DNA of 63,610 nucleotides from Clostridia bacterium (GCA_024692685.1 JAILMJ010000057.1:1-63610); one strand, 5' to 3'. Numbered from the stretch's first letter, positions 52,219 to 62,344 are shown. Made by a program: numbers and translations. Notes: a model not told the origin generated them from the letters alone.

Positions 52219-53688
52219 TCAATTGTTTACTGTATTTTTAAAGCGCTCATACGCTTCGTTCCACTGATCGATGTTTTCGGGTTCATATACGCTGATTTTT
52301 TCGCTGGCGGCTATAATTTTTCTCGCCGAAGAAACCGAGTCAACCGCCCCGCACGAAATAAGCTGAACGGCAATATTGCCGAGTGTCGTTGCCTCGACCG
52401 GCCCCGCGAGCACCTTTTTGCCCGTGGCGCAGGCTGTCATACGGCAGAGAAGGGTGTCCTTTGTGCCGCCGCCGATGACATGGATTGCGGGGAAATCCCT
52501 GCCCGTTGAGTCGGAGAGCTTTTCAAGCGTGAGTTTGTATTTTAACGCAAGACTTTCATATATGCACCGCATAACCTCGCCTGTATCGGCGGGAACATAC
52601 TGACCGGTCCTTTTGCAGAATTCCTTAACTCTTGAGGGTATGTTGCCGTGAGGCACAAATTCCGGGCTGTCGGGGTCAATGAAGCATCTGAACGGCTTCG
52701 CTTCAAGCGCAAGCTTTTCGAGGTCGGCGTATGAATAATCATTGCCGTGCCTGTTCCAGTGCCTGCGGCTTTCCTGAATAAGCCAGAGACCGATGATATT
52801 TTTGAGAAAACCGATTTTGTTTTCACATCCGCCTTCATTTGTTATGTTATCAGCGAGAGATTTGTCCGTAACGATGGGTCTGTCAATCTCTGTGCCGAAA
52901 AGCGACCAGGTGCCGCTTGAGAGGAAGGCAAAGTCTCCGTCGGGGCACGGAACGGCTGTTATGGCGCTCTGGGTGTCATGACCGCACACACTTATGACCT
53001 CGACAGGCTCTATGCCGCATTCCTCACAGATATCGTCCCTGAGTTTGCCCAGAACGGTTCCGGGAGCGGTGATGCCGCACAGCAGGGAAGACGGAAGACC
53101 CAGTCTGTCAATAAGGTCGAAGGCCCAGTTCCGGGTTTTGAGATCAACCATTTGTGAGGTGGTGGCGATTGAGTATTCGGTGGTCATTCTGCCCGTGAGC
53201 AGATAGCCGAAAAGGTCAGGCATAAACAGCAGTTTATCCGCTCTTTCAAGTATGTAAGGGCGGTATTTTTTTAGGGCATATAACTGATAGACCGTGTTCA
53301 GCTCCATAAACTGGATGCCGGTGCGGCTGTAGAATTCTTTGTCCGGTATCTCTTTCGCGCACTCTTCAATCAGGCCCTTTGTTCTTTCATCACGGTAATG
53401 AACGGGGTTTTCAACCAGGTTGCCCGCCTTGTCAATAAGGCCGAAATCAACGCCCCAGGTGTCTATGCCTATGCTGTCTATGGGGCCGGTCTGAGCGGCC
53501 TTGATAATGCTCTGCTTGATTTCATAAAAGAGGCGCAGCACATCCCAGTATACAGTTCCGTTGACTTTCACGGGATCATTGGAAAATCTGTGCACTTCAT
53601 TGAGAGTTATTTTGCCGTCACTGAATTCTCCGATTACGGCTCTGCCGCTTGAGGCGCCGAAATCTATTGCAAGAATTCTTTTGTTCAT
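52219..53688 (-). CDS. FGGY sugar kinase, rhamnulokinase-type; probable L-fuculokinase
   Basis: The 489-residue protein starts with the ATP-phosphate motif [10 protein letters not shown] and has [13 protein letters not shown], the catalytic-region [20 protein letters not shown] and [10 protein letters not shown]. These match RhaB-type rhamnulokinase more than classical E. coli FucK. Its genes flank, fucU (4-base ATGA overlap) and fucI (14 bases), and no rhamnose gene is nearby, so I infer it phosphorylates L-fuculose. Rhamnulose as second substrate is possible since the sugars are related. Confidence 0.88.
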   Translation of the reverse strand: MNKRILAIDFGASSGRAVIGEFSDGKITLNEVHRFSNDPVKVNGTVYWDVLRLFYEIKQSIIKAAQTGPIDSIGIDTWGVDFGLIDKAGNLVENPVHYRDERTKGLIEECAKEIPDKEFYSRTGIQFMELNTVYQLYALKKYRPYILERADKLLFMPDLFGYLLTGRMTTEYSIATTSQMVDLKTRNWAFDLIDRLGLPSSLLCGITAPGTVLGKLRDDICEECGIEPVEVISVCGHDTQSAITAVPCPDGDFAFLSSGTWSLFGTEIDRPIVTDKSLADNITNEGGCENKIGFLKNIIGLWLIQESRRHWNRHGNDYSYADLEKLALEAKPFRCFIDPDSPEFVPHGNIPSRVKEFCKRTGQYVPADTGEVMRCIYESLALKYKLTLEKLSDSTGRDFPAIHVIGGGTKDTLLCRMTACATGKKVLAGPVEATTLGNIAVQLISCGAVDSVSSARKIIAASEKISVYEPENIDQWNEAYERFKNTVNN

Positions 53689-54110
53689 TGAATAACAACA
53701 CCCTTTTTGAGAATAATGTTTGCATAAATGGCTGTTTCGCCGGTTGCTATGACGCAATACGCCTTCTTTGCTCTCTCATAGAAAGCAAACCTCTCAACAA
53801 GCTCAAATTTTTTGTCACCCTCAATTTTGTTTACCGTTTCCCCGTAATCCTTCCAGATGGGAGGGGGAGAGGAGGGGTCGCCGTTATCCATAAGGGCGAG
53901 CGGGGCGTCAACATAGGTGTCAAGAGGCATAAGGCGGAGAATTGCGTCAAGGATTTCATTAACGCCGTGACCGTCAAGCCTGACAAGGCGCTGAGCAACG
54001 GAAGCGGCGGGGAAATTGCCGTCGCCTATGACGATTTCGTCACCGTGCCCCATTTCCATAAGAATTTTGAGCAGGTCGGGGGAAATTATCGGGGATATAT
54101 TTTTAAGCAT
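53685..54110 (-). CDS. fucU: L-fucose mutarotase
   Basis: The 141-residue protein interconverts alpha- and beta-L-fucose. It has the RbsD/FucU signature GHGDEIVIGDGNFPA with the catalytic-region His, and VRLDGHGVNEILDAI plus YANIILKKGVV at the end. ATG 54110 follows GGAGAG. It overlaps the kinase start by four bases and lies 26 bases after asnS. Fucosidases release fucose in one anomer, so this enzyme supports the isomerase step. Confidence 0.95.
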   Translation of the reverse strand: MLKNISPIISPDLLKILMEMGHGDEIVIGDGNFPAASVAQRLVRLDGHGVNEILDAILRLMPLDTYVDAPLALMDNGDPSSPPPIWKDYGETVNKIEGDKKFELVERFAFYERAKKAYCVIATGETAIYANIILKKGVVIQ

Positions 54111-54136
54111 TTTTAACTCTCCTTGTGACGGTAATA

Positions 54137-55531
54137 TCAATAATCTGCCGAGCCGGTGGTTCTCGGATAGGGAATGGCATCCCTGATGTTGTCTATGCCC
54201 GTCAGATACATAACAAGCCTTTCAAAGCCGAGGCCGAAGCCGCTGTGCTTGACTCCGCCGTATCTGCGAAGGTCAAGATACCAGTCGTAATCTTCTCTGT
54301 TGAGACCCATTTCGTCAATTCTCTTTTCAAGCAGATCGAGGCGCTCTTCTCTCTGGCTTCCGCCTATGATTTCGCCTATGCCCATAACAAGGCAGTCGGC
54401 GGCCGCGACGGTTTTGCCGTCATCGTTAAGCCTCATATAGAACGCTTTGATTTCCTTGGGGTAATCCGTTACGAAAACGGGTTTCTTGAAGATCTTTTCT
54501 GTCAGGAAGCGCTCGTGCTCTGTCTGAAGGTCGCTGCCCCAGCTTACTTTAAATTCAAATTCATCGTTGTGCTCCTCGAGCAGTTTTACGGCATCCGTGT
54601 AGGTTATTCTGCCGAAGTCCGCGCCCGAAACGGCTTTAAGTCTTTCAATGAGTCCTTTGTCAACGAATCTGTTAAGGAATTCGATGTCCTGCGGGCAGTT
54701 TTCAAGCACATAGTTTATGACAAACTTTATCATACCCTCGGCATAGTCCATATCTTCCGCAAGGTCGGCAAAGGCGATTTCGGGCTCAACCATCCAGAAC
54801 TCCGCGGCGTGGCGCTGGGTGTATGACTTCTCAGCCCTGAAAGTGGGGCCGAAAGTATAAACCTTGCCGAAAGCGAGAGCCATGGTCTCCGCCTGCAGCT
54901 GACCGGATACGGTCAGGTAGGCGGGCTTTTTGAAGAAATCGCGGCTGTAATCAACGCTCCCGTCCTCCGTTTTGGGGACATCGTTCAAATCAAGGGTCGT
55001 CACTTTGAACATCTCACCCGCACCCTCGCAGTCCGAGCAGGAAATGAGGGGAGTATGGGCGTAAATAAAGCCCTGATCGACAAAGTATTTGTGAATAGCG
55101 AAGGCGGCTGCGGAGCGGACTCTGAAAACGGCGTTGAAAAGGTTCGTTCTCGGTCTCAGATGGGCAATCTGCCTTAAGAATTCACGGGAGTGTCCTTTCT
55201 TCTGAAGAGGATAGTCGGGCGCCGAAACAGCTTCAACGGCTATCTCATCCGCGTTGATTTCAAACGGCTGGCCCGCGTTGGGCGTAAGGAGCAGTTTGCC
55301 GGTTACCCTGACTGCCGCGCCGACATTGAGCTTGACAGTCTCTTTGTAGTTGGAGATTTTCTCCGCTTCAAAAACAATCTGAATTCCTTTGAAACAGCTG
55401 CCGTCGTTTATTTCCATAAATCCGATGGCTTTTGAATCTCTGATTGTCCTGACCCATCCGCAAACGGTTAACGTCTTGTCGGCAAAAGCGGAGGGGTCCT
55501 TGTAAATTTTGATGATTTCAGTTCTTTCCAT
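54137..55531 (-). CDS. asnS: Asparaginyl-tRNA synthetase
   Basis: The 464-residue class IIb synthetase has an N-terminal OB anticodon-binding fold (about 18-100, [15 protein letters not shown]), motif 2 with [21 protein letters not shown], and motif 3 [15 protein letters not shown]. These identify AsnS (charging tRNA-Asn) rather than AspS. It sits directly upstream of fucU on the same strand with no terminator or clear promoter between, an unusual link between tRNA charging and sugar use. asnA, the asparagine maker, is 6 kb away on the other strand. Confidence 0.96.
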   Translation of the reverse strand: MERTEIIKIYKDPSAFADKTLTVCGWVRTIRDSKAIGFMEINDGSCFKGIQIVFEAEKISNYKETVKLNVGAAVRVTGKLLLTPNAGQPFEINADEIAVEAVSAPDYPLQKKGHSREFLRQIAHLRPRTNLFNAVFRVRSAAAFAIHKYFVDQGFIYAHTPLISCSDCEGAGEMFKVTTLDLNDVPKTEDGSVDYSRDFFKKPAYLTVSGQLQAETMALAFGKVYTFGPTFRAEKSYTQRHAAEFWMVEPEIAFADLAEDMDYAEGMIKFVINYVLENCPQDIEFLNRFVDKGLIERLKAVSGADFGRITYTDAVKLLEEHNDEFEFKVSWGSDLQTEHERFLTEKIFKKPVFVTDYPKEIKAFYMRLNDDGKTVAAADCLVMGIGEIIGGSQREERLDLLEKRIDEMGLNREDYDWYLDLRRYGGVKHSGFGLGFERLVMYLTGIDNIRDAIPYPRTTGSADY

Positions 55532-55546
55532 AATTAATTCTCCCGG

Positions 55547-55912
55547 TTATACGATGATTCTTTCTCTGTTTAATTCCACTGTTTGGTCTCCTATACCCTC
55601 AACAAGGGTCAGGTCGTCTGCGGAGTGAAATTTTCCGTGTGTCTCTCTGTATTCAATGATATCCGCAGCTCTCTTTTCCCCTATCTCATCGAGCGTCATC
55701 AGTTCTTCGGCAGTGGCCGTGTTTATGTTCACGGGGGCATCTTCCGCAAATGAGTCCGCGTATTTCACTTCGGTGGAGGAGGTAAACACAGCGGTGGTTG
55801 CCGGCAGCCCGCTTATGCCCGGCATATCAATTATCCTGAAAACGGCGAGCACCGCCAGAATGACAAAGGCAGCCGCAGCGAGCAAAAGATAAGACTTTTT
55901 GTCTTCGCTCAT
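55547..55912 (-). CDS. ComEA-like helix-hairpin-helix protein
   Basis: The 121-residue protein has an N-terminal membrane segment (about 8-28), a short spacer and a ComEA-type double helix-hairpin-helix domain (about 60-120: VNINTATAEELMTLDEIGEKRA, GKFHSADDLTLVEGIG). Domains like this bind double-stranded DNA. In competence, ComEA brings DNA to the uptake pore, but no comEC is seen here. It could be an orphan or a general membrane DNA-binding protein. It is 15 bases from asnS. Confidence 0.85.
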   Translation of the reverse strand: MSEDKKSYLLLAAAAFVILAVLAVFRIIDMPGISGLPATTAVFTSSTEVKYADSFAEDAPVNINTATAEELMTLDEIGEKRAADIIEYRETHGKFHSADDLTLVEGIGDQTVELNRERIIV

Positions 55913-55913
55913 A

Positions 55914-56258
55914 TCAGAAGTTCCCGCCGTTCCAGCCCCAATGTTTAACTTCTTCGTATTTCACATAAGTGTTTTCGGGTTTTACGGCAAGTTCTTCGCC
56001 TATGGCTTTTGTTATCGCAGCAGTCAGTTTTTCAAAATTTTCCGCGGAAGCGGTGCCGAATATACTCACGTCAACGAAGGCGTAGTTTTCATCGGTTCTG
56101 CCGCCGAAACTCATCGGGGTGTTTCCTTCAAAGGAAAGCATAAGCCACCTTTCCGTCTTTCCGGGAAGAGCCGTGATGGCCTCTCCGAGTTTTGACTTGA
56201 GGCTGTCCTTAATCTGATTGTTGATTTCAACGTTTGTGGTTGTTTTGATATAAGGCAT
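55914..56258 (-). CDS. Phenylpyruvate tautomerase / MIF-related protein
   Basis: The 114-residue protein begins MPYIKTTTNV, leaving the catalytic Pro1 after Met removal, and has PGKTERWLMLSFEGNTPMSFGG and a mid-domain FVDVSIFG typical of MIF-type tautomerases. Its natural substrate in bacteria is unclear. GGAGGAA precedes the ATG. A TATAAT-like box lies at 56300-56295 on the minus strand, without a matching -35, so the gene may head the asnS-fuc run or be read through from the DUF5696 gene. Confidence 0.88.
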   Translation of the reverse strand: MPYIKTTTNVEINNQIKDSLKSKLGEAITALPGKTERWLMLSFEGNTPMSFGGRTDENYAFVDVSIFGTASAENFEKLTAAITKAIGEELAVKPENTYVKYEEVKHWGWNGGNF

Positions 56259-56327
56259 ATTATTTTCCTCCGGTTTGAATTTGTTTTCTGTCGGATTATA
56301 TTATTTGCCGTTCGCGCGGCGGATTTG

Positions 56328-58661
56328 TCAGTTAACTCTCAGGAAGTCTCTTGCGCCCACGGTGACGCCGAGCACCTCGTGGTTGACGCTTGTGTAGTTG
56401 ACGAAAATCATTGCTCCCGTGTCGTATTCCGTGCAGTAAACGCCGTCAGTCACTTCATAGTGGTCGGTCATTCTTGCGTCTCTCAGGTCGTTGAGGGCTT
56501 TGCTCGCTCTGACATAGAATGCCGCGGCGGAGTTGATTGAGTTTTCGTAGTAATAAATGTCGTTTTCTCCCGTGCCCTCCAGCGGGTTGTAGTTCCACTT
56601 GTAATGCGGGCAGGCGCCGTATTCCATACAGCGCAGAAGAGTCTCGTCGGGATTGATTTCCTCGTTTACGGGCTCGCCTGCGTAATCAATTATACCGTGG
56701 AGAACAAGCTGGACAAAGGGAACGGGAACGTATGCGCCGTTCTTCGATACCGTGGTTGAAAGCGGAAGCTCTATAACCGAGTTGATATTTTTAAGCATAT
56801 AGAAATTTCCGCCCGCTATCATTATCTCGTTGTTGGTTGAGAGCGGGGAAATGATTCCCGCTATGGTCTCGGACGCGGCCTGACGGAGGTAACCCTTATC
56901 TGAAAAGTCGGAGTAGAGAACCGAGCCGGCGTCGTCAAGGCAGAAGCCTGTGAAATCATAGCCGTTGAAATCGGCGAGAATGTTTATGATAACATTTTTC
57001 AGATCGGCCCATTTTCTGAGATATCTGTCTTTGAGCGGTACGGTTCTGCCCGAATCTTTGAAAGTGCTTTCAGGGGAGTAGGCAACATCTTTATTGAAAA
57101 TGCTGACCGAGTTTCCCCCGGAAAACTCTTCGGATGAAGAAAGCATATCTATGTCGATGAAGAGGCTCATCTTCTGGGCCTGCATATATGAGTACAGCTC
57201 GCTCAGTCCGCCCGATCCGCCCAGACGCATCTGTATCCGCGAGTTGCAGATATCCTTTGAATTCTCTCCGCCCGACAGGGCGGCTTTATAGCGCAGGCTG
57301 ATATTGTTTATGCCCTTGCTCTTTATTCTTATGAGCATATCCTCCGCCTGCTCGAAGTTTGTGAGCACGTGGTTGTATTTCAGTTTGCCTATTGATCTTT
57401 TTGTTGAGCCGGTGAGTGTTATGAAAAACGGAAGATAGTCGGTCGGCTCCATGGTTTTTGTTGAGATAACGGAATTGCGTATAAGCTGCTCCCTGATGGC
57501 CGAGGCCATACCCGCATAGTTGGCGTTTACCTCGGAGAGGAAGCGGTAACACATTTTTATCTCAAACTGCTCGTTGTCGGCTTTATTGAGAGTCCGTGTT
57601 TTTGAAATGTAGATTGTTTTGTTTTCATAAGCCGATGGGGTTAAGTTGAAGGTTGGATAAACCCGGTTGTACTCTATGCGGTTTACCGCCTTGGACGCAT
57701 TTATCGTGGCTACGGCGTCGCCTTTCTCAATCAGGGTGGCAAAGGCGCTGTTGCCTCTTTTTATGCCGAAAACGGGGATGATGGCGCTTCCCGAAGTCTC
57801 GGAGGGATTTGAGATGTCGTTTCCGTAAACCGAGAATGAGAGCGGCTCAGAGGATTCGTTGTAAATCTCTGTTTTTACAATCGCGCCGCAGCCATCGGGC
57901 ACAAAGAGGAAGTTGCCCTCCGCCATATCGCTGTACGCTCCGAAATAGTTGAGCAGGGTGATGTCTTCAATGTAGGCGTCTTTATTTGAGGTAAGGCTTG
58001 AATAGGTGCATCCTACATTCATATTGCCGTCCGCGAGCAGGACGCTGACCTTGACGTCAAAGCCGATATCGTCTTTCATCATCTGACCGTTTGACGCCCT
58101 CTCCGCGGTGGCTGAATTGGGGAATATCTTATAATCGAATACGGCGCCGCCCTTCACCTTTTCCAGCGACGCGGTTCCGTAAGCGAGGGAATTATCCTGA
58201 CTGTTGAGAATATAAACATCCGAGCCGCCTATGATTTTGAGGGTAACCATTGCGGCGTCGCAATCCATGTTTATGTTGCCGCCCGTTTCCTCGAGAAGAG
58301 GAAGAGCGGTCCAGAGTGTCTTGCTTGATGATTCATAGATACCGAATGATTTTGATGCCTCGTCAACACGCATTTCAATAAGACCGGACGCGGCGACAGG
58401 CGTGTTGTAAGCGGTGGCGCCGGAGGCGTAGTGAACAGAAGCGACATCTTCGGCAGGAGCTGTGATGGTATTGCGCGAGGATATCGAATTAAGAGTTCTG
58501 ACTCCGGGCGTTTCGTCCCCGCATGCGGAGAGTATCAGGCACAGAGATACTGCCAGAGCAGCCACACGGAAAAATCCCGGGAAGGCTCTGCGGGAAACGG
58601 AATATTTACTTTTTGAGCCCGTCAGCGCTTTTTCAGCTCTGATTCTCTGATTTGTTTTCAT
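56328..58661 (-). CDS. DUF5696-family lipoprotein
   Basis: The 777-residue protein has a basic N-terminus, a hydrophobic stretch and the lipobox LILSAC with Cys47 as lipidation site, so it should sit on the outer face of the membrane. The rest resembles the DUF5696 family: a beta-rich N-terminal half (about 60-380) and a TIM-barrel-like half (about 385-720, with ISLRYKAALSGG-type strands and FCLDDAGSVLYSDF). Overall shape recalls glycoside hydrolases but no activity is proven. Its start codon lies 29 bases inside the histidine kinase gene, implying coupled expression. Confidence 0.75.
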   Translation of the reverse strand: MKTNQRIRAEKALTGSKSKYSVSRRAFPGFFRVAALAVSLCLILSACGDETPGVRTLNSISSRNTITAPAEDVASVHYASGATAYNTPVAASGLIEMRVDEASKSFGIYESSSKTLWTALPLLEETGGNINMDCDAAMVTLKIIGGSDVYILNSQDNSLAYGTASLEKVKGGAVFDYKIFPNSATAERASNGQMMKDDIGFDVKVSVLLADGNMNVGCTYSSLTSNKDAYIEDITLLNYFGAYSDMAEGNFLFVPDGCGAIVKTEIYNESSEPLSFSVYGNDISNPSETSGSAIIPVFGIKRGNSAFATLIEKGDAVATINASKAVNRIEYNRVYPTFNLTPSAYENKTIYISKTRTLNKADNEQFEIKMCYRFLSEVNANYAGMASAIREQLIRNSVISTKTMEPTDYLPFFITLTGSTKRSIGKLKYNHVLTNFEQAEDMLIRIKSKGINNISLRYKAALSGGENSKDICNSRIQMRLGGSGGLSELYSYMQAQKMSLFIDIDMLSSSEEFSGGNSVSIFNKDVAYSPESTFKDSGRTVPLKDRYLRKWADLKNVIINILADFNGYDFTGFCLDDAGSVLYSDFSDKGYLRQAASETIAGIISPLSTNNEIMIAGGNFYMLKNINSVIELPLSTTVSKNGAYVPVPFVQLVLHGIIDYAGEPVNEEINPDETLLRCMEYGACPHYKWNYNPLEGTGENDIYYYENSINSAAAFYVRASKALNDLRDARMTDHYEVTDGVYCTEYDTGAMIFVNYTSVNHEVLGVTVGARDFLRVN

Positions 58662-60162
58662 AATAATCCGCCTTCAAAGGAACATCAAAATAGAATTTGA
58701 CCCCCCGGTCCGCATTTTCCACGCCGTAACCGCAGGAGTGGTTTTCCATAATACTTCTTACAATGGAAAGCCCGAGTCCGAAACGGTTTTCACTTCTGCC
58801 GTGCGCTTTGTCGGCTCTGTAGAAACTGTCCCAGAGTTCGGCCATATCGCCTTCGTCAATGTGCTCTCCGGTGTTGAACACTTCAATTCTGAGGCATTCA
58901 CCCGCGCCGGCACAGCTGACAGTTATTTTCTTTTCACCCGAGCAATGCGAGATGGCGTTTGTGATATAGTTGTTTATGACAATCTCTATCTTATCCTTCT
59001 GCGCATAGCAGTCAAGAGGCACGGGGACGCTGTTTTCAACCGTTATCCCGCTTTTCTCAAATTCAATGGAAAGGTGATCGATAATTTTCGCAACAGACTC
59101 CCCGATATCGAATGTTTCGGGAGTGAACGGACTTGTCTTGCTCTCGAGTTTTGACAGTTCAAGCAATTCAAGCACGAGGTTGTTCATCTTGTGACTTTCG
59201 TCGTTGATTATTCCGCAGTATTCCCTGATGACCTGCGGATTGTCGCTGATTCCCTCAAGCAGTGCCTCGGCATAGCCCGAAATGATGGCAATGGGTGTTT
59301 TGAGCTCGTGGGAAACGTTGTTGATGAATGACTTTCTCGCGTTGTCAAGGGCAAGACGCAGCTCAATATCCTTTTCGAGCTGGGCGTTTTTGTCCTTTAG
59401 GTCCATCAGCGTGGAGTCAAGCGTGTTTGAAAGGATGTTAATGCTCCTGCCGAGTTCTCCTATTTCATCCTTTCCGTAGTTTTCGCATTTTCTCTCAAAA
59501 TTCAGCGCCGCCATATCCTTGGTAACATCGTTTATCTCCTCAACCGGCTTTGTAAACTTTGAGGAAATGAAGAGGAACAGCAGACCCGAAAGTCCGAGAA
59601 TAAGAATGCTGAATACCGAATAGACCCTGTCGGCCGTTTCAACGATGTTTTCCACATCGGCAACCGGTGTGTAGAGATAGACGGTGTCGCCCGTGGATAT
59701 CTCGGAGTGATAGATGAAGTAGTCGGCGTTTGTGGCAAGTTTCTTTTTTATCTCAAAATTCGGATAGTTGTAGTTTTTCGTGTGTTTTACCGAGGGTATC
59801 ATCTCGGAATACTGCGTGGGAGCGAAGTCGTTAACGGCAAAATGCGAGCTGCTCATTGCCGAGCCCTCTCCGTTGCTTTTGTAGAGCAGTACTCCGCCGA
59901 TATCTATAATTTCGAACTCCACGTTATGATTTTCCGAAAGAGCGTAGAGATCATAGTAATATGAGCCCGAGTCCGGAACAAGAAAATCAATGGTGTCCGC
60001 GACCGAGCAGAGCTCCTCATAGGTATTCTTTGTGAAAATCCTGAAGAGAACGGGATAGGATATTGCGGAGATAACGCAGATGAATACGGCGATAACCGCT
60101 ATAACGCTCAGAAAAATCTTTGCTCTTATCTTACCCGTAATCAGAGAGGCGATTCTGCTCAA
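58633..60162 (-). CDS. Sensor histidine kinase
   Basis: The 509-residue protein has two membrane segments (about 14-38 and 180-200) around a 140-residue external sensor region of no recognised family, a HAMP domain (about 200-255), the dimerisation/phosphoacceptor helix with His285 in VSHELKTP, and an ATPase domain with NNYITNAISH (N box) and FGLGLSIVRSIMENH (G2 box). It overlaps the response regulator by four bases and the DUF5696 gene by 29. The signal is unknown but is likely outside the cell. Confidence 0.93.
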   Translation of the reverse strand: MSRIASLITGKIRAKIFLSVIAVIAVFICVISAISYPVLFRIFTKNTYEELCSVADTIDFLVPDSGSYYYDLYALSENHNVEFEIIDIGGVLLYKSNGEGSAMSSSHFAVNDFAPTQYSEMIPSVKHTKNYNYPNFEIKKKLATNADYFIYHSEISTGDTVYLYTPVADVENIVETADRVYSVFSILILGLSGLLFLFISSKFTKPVEEINDVTKDMAALNFERKCENYGKDEIGELGRSINILSNTLDSTLMDLKDKNAQLEKDIELRLALDNARKSFINNVSHELKTPIAIISGYAEALLEGISDNPQVIREYCGIINDESHKMNNLVLELLELSKLESKTSPFTPETFDIGESVAKIIDHLSIEFEKSGITVENSVPVPLDCYAQKDKIEIVINNYITNAISHCSGEKKITVSCAGAGECLRIEVFNTGEHIDEGDMAELWDSFYRADKAHGRSENRFGLGLSIVRSIMENHSCGYGVENADRGVKFYFDVPLKADYYENKSENQS

Positions 60163-60848
60163 CTTTCGCTCACCTCAATTTTATATCCGACGCCGTAAAC
60201 GGTTTTGAGATGGCTGTCTCCCCAGGCGCCGAGTTTGGTTCTTAAGCGGGCAACGTGGGAATCAACCGCTCTCGCGTCGCCGTCAAAATCAATGCCCCAG
60301 ATATCGTCAAGAAGCATTTCCCTTGAATAGATACGGTTCGGGTTTTTTATGAGTTTAACGAGGATATCGTATTCCTTTTTTGTCAGCTCAACTGCGCTGC
60401 CGTCAAGGTCAACCGTGTGGGCGGCTATATTCACCGTCAGGCCGTCTTCCTTGACAACATCGGAGGAGTCCGGCCGCTTTGAGGACTCGGAACGCTTCAA
60501 AAGCGCCTCAACTCTCTTGACAAGTACGGAAGGGCTGAAAGGCTTTGTGACATAGTCGTCAGCGCCCGACTCAAATGAGGCGAGCTCGTCGAATTCCTGA
60601 GCGCGGGCTGTCAGCACTATTATGGGAACATTGCTTGTTTCACGGATTTTTTTGCAAACTTCCCAGCCGTCCATTTCAGGCATCATTATGTCACAGATGA
60701 TGAGTTTGACATCCTTGTTTTCGGCAAACTTGACGATGGCATCCCTGCCGTCGGTTGCTTCAACAGTCTCATATCCGGATTTTTTCAGGAAATCGCACAC
60801 AAGCCTCCTGATGAGGACTTCATCATCCGCAATAAGAATTTTAGTCAT
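60159..60848 (-). CDS. OmpR/PhoB-family response regulator
   Basis: The 229-residue protein has a receiver domain (1-115) with acidic pocket ADDE, phosphoacceptor Asp53 in ICDIMMPEMDG, the Thr of VLTAR and conserved Lys in VTKPFS, and a C-terminal winged helix (about 130-227) with YSREMLLDDIWG and RAVDSHVARLRTKLG. AAAGG precedes the ATG. It lies 26 bases after the esterase gene with no terminator between, and overlaps the kinase. Confidence 0.94.
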   Translation of the reverse strand: MTKILIADDEVLIRRLVCDFLKKSGYETVEATDGRDAIVKFAENKDVKLIICDIMMPEMDGWEVCKKIRETSNVPIIVLTARAQEFDELASFESGADDYVTKPFSPSVLVKRVEALLKRSESSKRPDSSDVVKEDGLTVNIAAHTVDLDGSAVELTKKEYDILVKLIKNPNRIYSREMLLDDIWGIDFDGDARAVDSHVARLRTKLGAWGDSHLKTVYGVGYKIEVSES

Positions 60849-60874
60849 TGTACTTGCCTTTCCGATATGAATTA

Positions 60875-62344
60875 TCAGTTTACTCTGAGTTCTTCTTTAT
60901 CTGAGGAGGACATAAATCTCGGATAACGCGGGTTGGAGTTGACGGTGACCCTGCCTTCATATTCAATAAGCCAGAAAAGAAAGTCGGAATACTCCGTGCC
61001 GTAACTCGCCGAAACGTGAGGAGAGCCGTTAATTGCCCAGGTGGTTTCAGGAAACAGTACGCCTGACAGGTCAACGACCCTGTCCGGGGAGAGCATGCCT
61101 TCCGTTGCGGGCACATAGCCGTCGCCGAGGGTTTCGCCAACGGGAGCAACTGTTGCGCCTGCGAGCATTCTGTCCGCCTCGAGGATTGCGTCTCCGTTTC
61201 CGCCGCCGCCGTCATAGACGGGGATGCAAGCTCTGTTGTAACCTGCGCAGACAACTATTGAAGTGCCCTCCGCCTCGAATTCCCTGAGCAGAGCGCTGCG
61301 TTCCGAACTCATCTTCTGGTATTCTTCCGTAAGTTTAATAAAATCCGCGTATTTTTCCCTGTCGCGCCCGAACATATATTCCACGGCTTCGTCGTAGCCT
61401 TCGGGCAGAACGAGCGCCCAGACCGCAGGGATGGTGCCGAAGGTATTGAGCAGGAATTCATCATAGACCTTGTCTTTGATTTTGGGGATAATCCGGTTGA
61501 CGAGATTCGCCAGCCCGTCCATAACCTTGATTTTATAGAGCGTGTCAAAGAGGAAGGTGAGCACTTTTCTGTCACGGGCAACCATCTGGTTGAGATAGAT
61601 ATGAAGTCTGTCGGCGTTTATGCTCACAAGGCCCCTGAGAAGATCGGTTGTAACGTGGGTGCCGAAGAAAGTTGACGACATAAACGCCACCCTGTTGACG
61701 CTGTCGTTGCCGTATTTGTAAAGGTAGGATAAGGTTTCGATGCCTCCCATACTGAAGCAGGCTATATTGACCTTGTCTTTCCCGGTTTCCCTGAGAGCCG
61801 CTGAAACAAGATCATTGAGCCTGTCCGCGTGGATGAACGGGTCAAGCCGCCAGTCATAGTTATAATAATAAACATTTGCGGGGCCGTATTTTTCCACCGC
61901 TCTTTTTATGATTCCCATTTCGTCATCGTCGCCCATATCCCAGGTTTCGGGATAGTTCGCAAGTGATGAGGGATACTGTTTAACCGAGACATCATAGGCT
62001 GAGTTGCCGTTTTCGTCGCAGGCCATAAGGCCCATAATGTCGTTGACATATTCAATGACGGGCTCAACTCCGTCTTCCCAGCTCCAATGGATAACGCCCG
62101 AGCCGATGGCTTTGAAAAGAACCTTGATTATCGCTCCGGCGCTCACGCCCTTGAAGCAGTTCTGTTCCTCGGGAGTGCCCTGTTTGTATACAAGGCCGTC
62201 GAAGTCCATGCCTCTAACAATAATCAGTGGATAGCTGTTGTATTCTGCAGCGTCGGTTACGGTTGCCGGCTGTGAGGCAAAGGCGGGAGTGAGGCAGCAA
62301 AAAGAGAGGGTCAGAGACAGGAATAATGAAATTATTCTTTTCAA
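60875..62344 (-). CDS. Secreted LCAT-like alpha/beta hydrolase (esterase/lipase)
   Basis: The 489-residue protein has a signal peptide (about 1-24, ending PAFA). The alpha/beta hydrolase core shows YYNYDWRLDP, a signature of lecithin-cholesterol acyltransferase-like proteins, and the nucleophile elbow CFSMGG with Ser198; GDGYVPATEGM and SPHVSASYG near the end fit the acid and His regions. It probably hydrolyses lipid esters outside the cell. The start is TTG 62344 with AAAGGGTG upstream; the farther TTG at 62413 is in the -35 box of its promoter. It heads the two-component/DUF5696 run. Confidence 0.83.
   Translation of the reverse strand: MKRIISLFLSLTLSFCCLTPAFASQPATVTDAAEYNSYPLIIVRGMDFDGLVYKQGTPEEQNCFKGVSAGAIIKVLFKAIGSGVIHWSWEDGVEPVIEYVNDIMGLMACDENGNSAYDVSVKQYPSSLANYPETWDMGDDDEMGIIKRAVEKYGPANVYYYNYDWRLDPFIHADRLNDLVSAALRETGKDKVNIACFSMGGIETLSYLYKYGNDSVNRVAFMSSTFFGTHVTTDLLRGLVSINADRLHIYLNQMVARDRKVLTFLFDTLYKIKVMDGLANLVNRIIPKIKDKVYDEFLLNTFGTIPAVWALVLPEGYDEAVEYMFGRDREKYADFIKLTEEYQKMSSERSALLREFEAEGTSIVVCAGYNRACIPVYDGGGGNGDAILEADRMLAGATVAPVGETLGDGYVPATEGMLSPDRVVDLSGVLFPETTWAINGSPHVSASYGTEYSDFLFWLIEYEGRVTVNSNPRYPRFMSSSDKEELRVN

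Noticed and set aside
51017-52267. 416-codon plus-strand open frame opposite fucI
   Set aside because: It mirrors a well-supported fucI gene, lacks recognisable motifs and has no ribosome site; it arises from codon bias.
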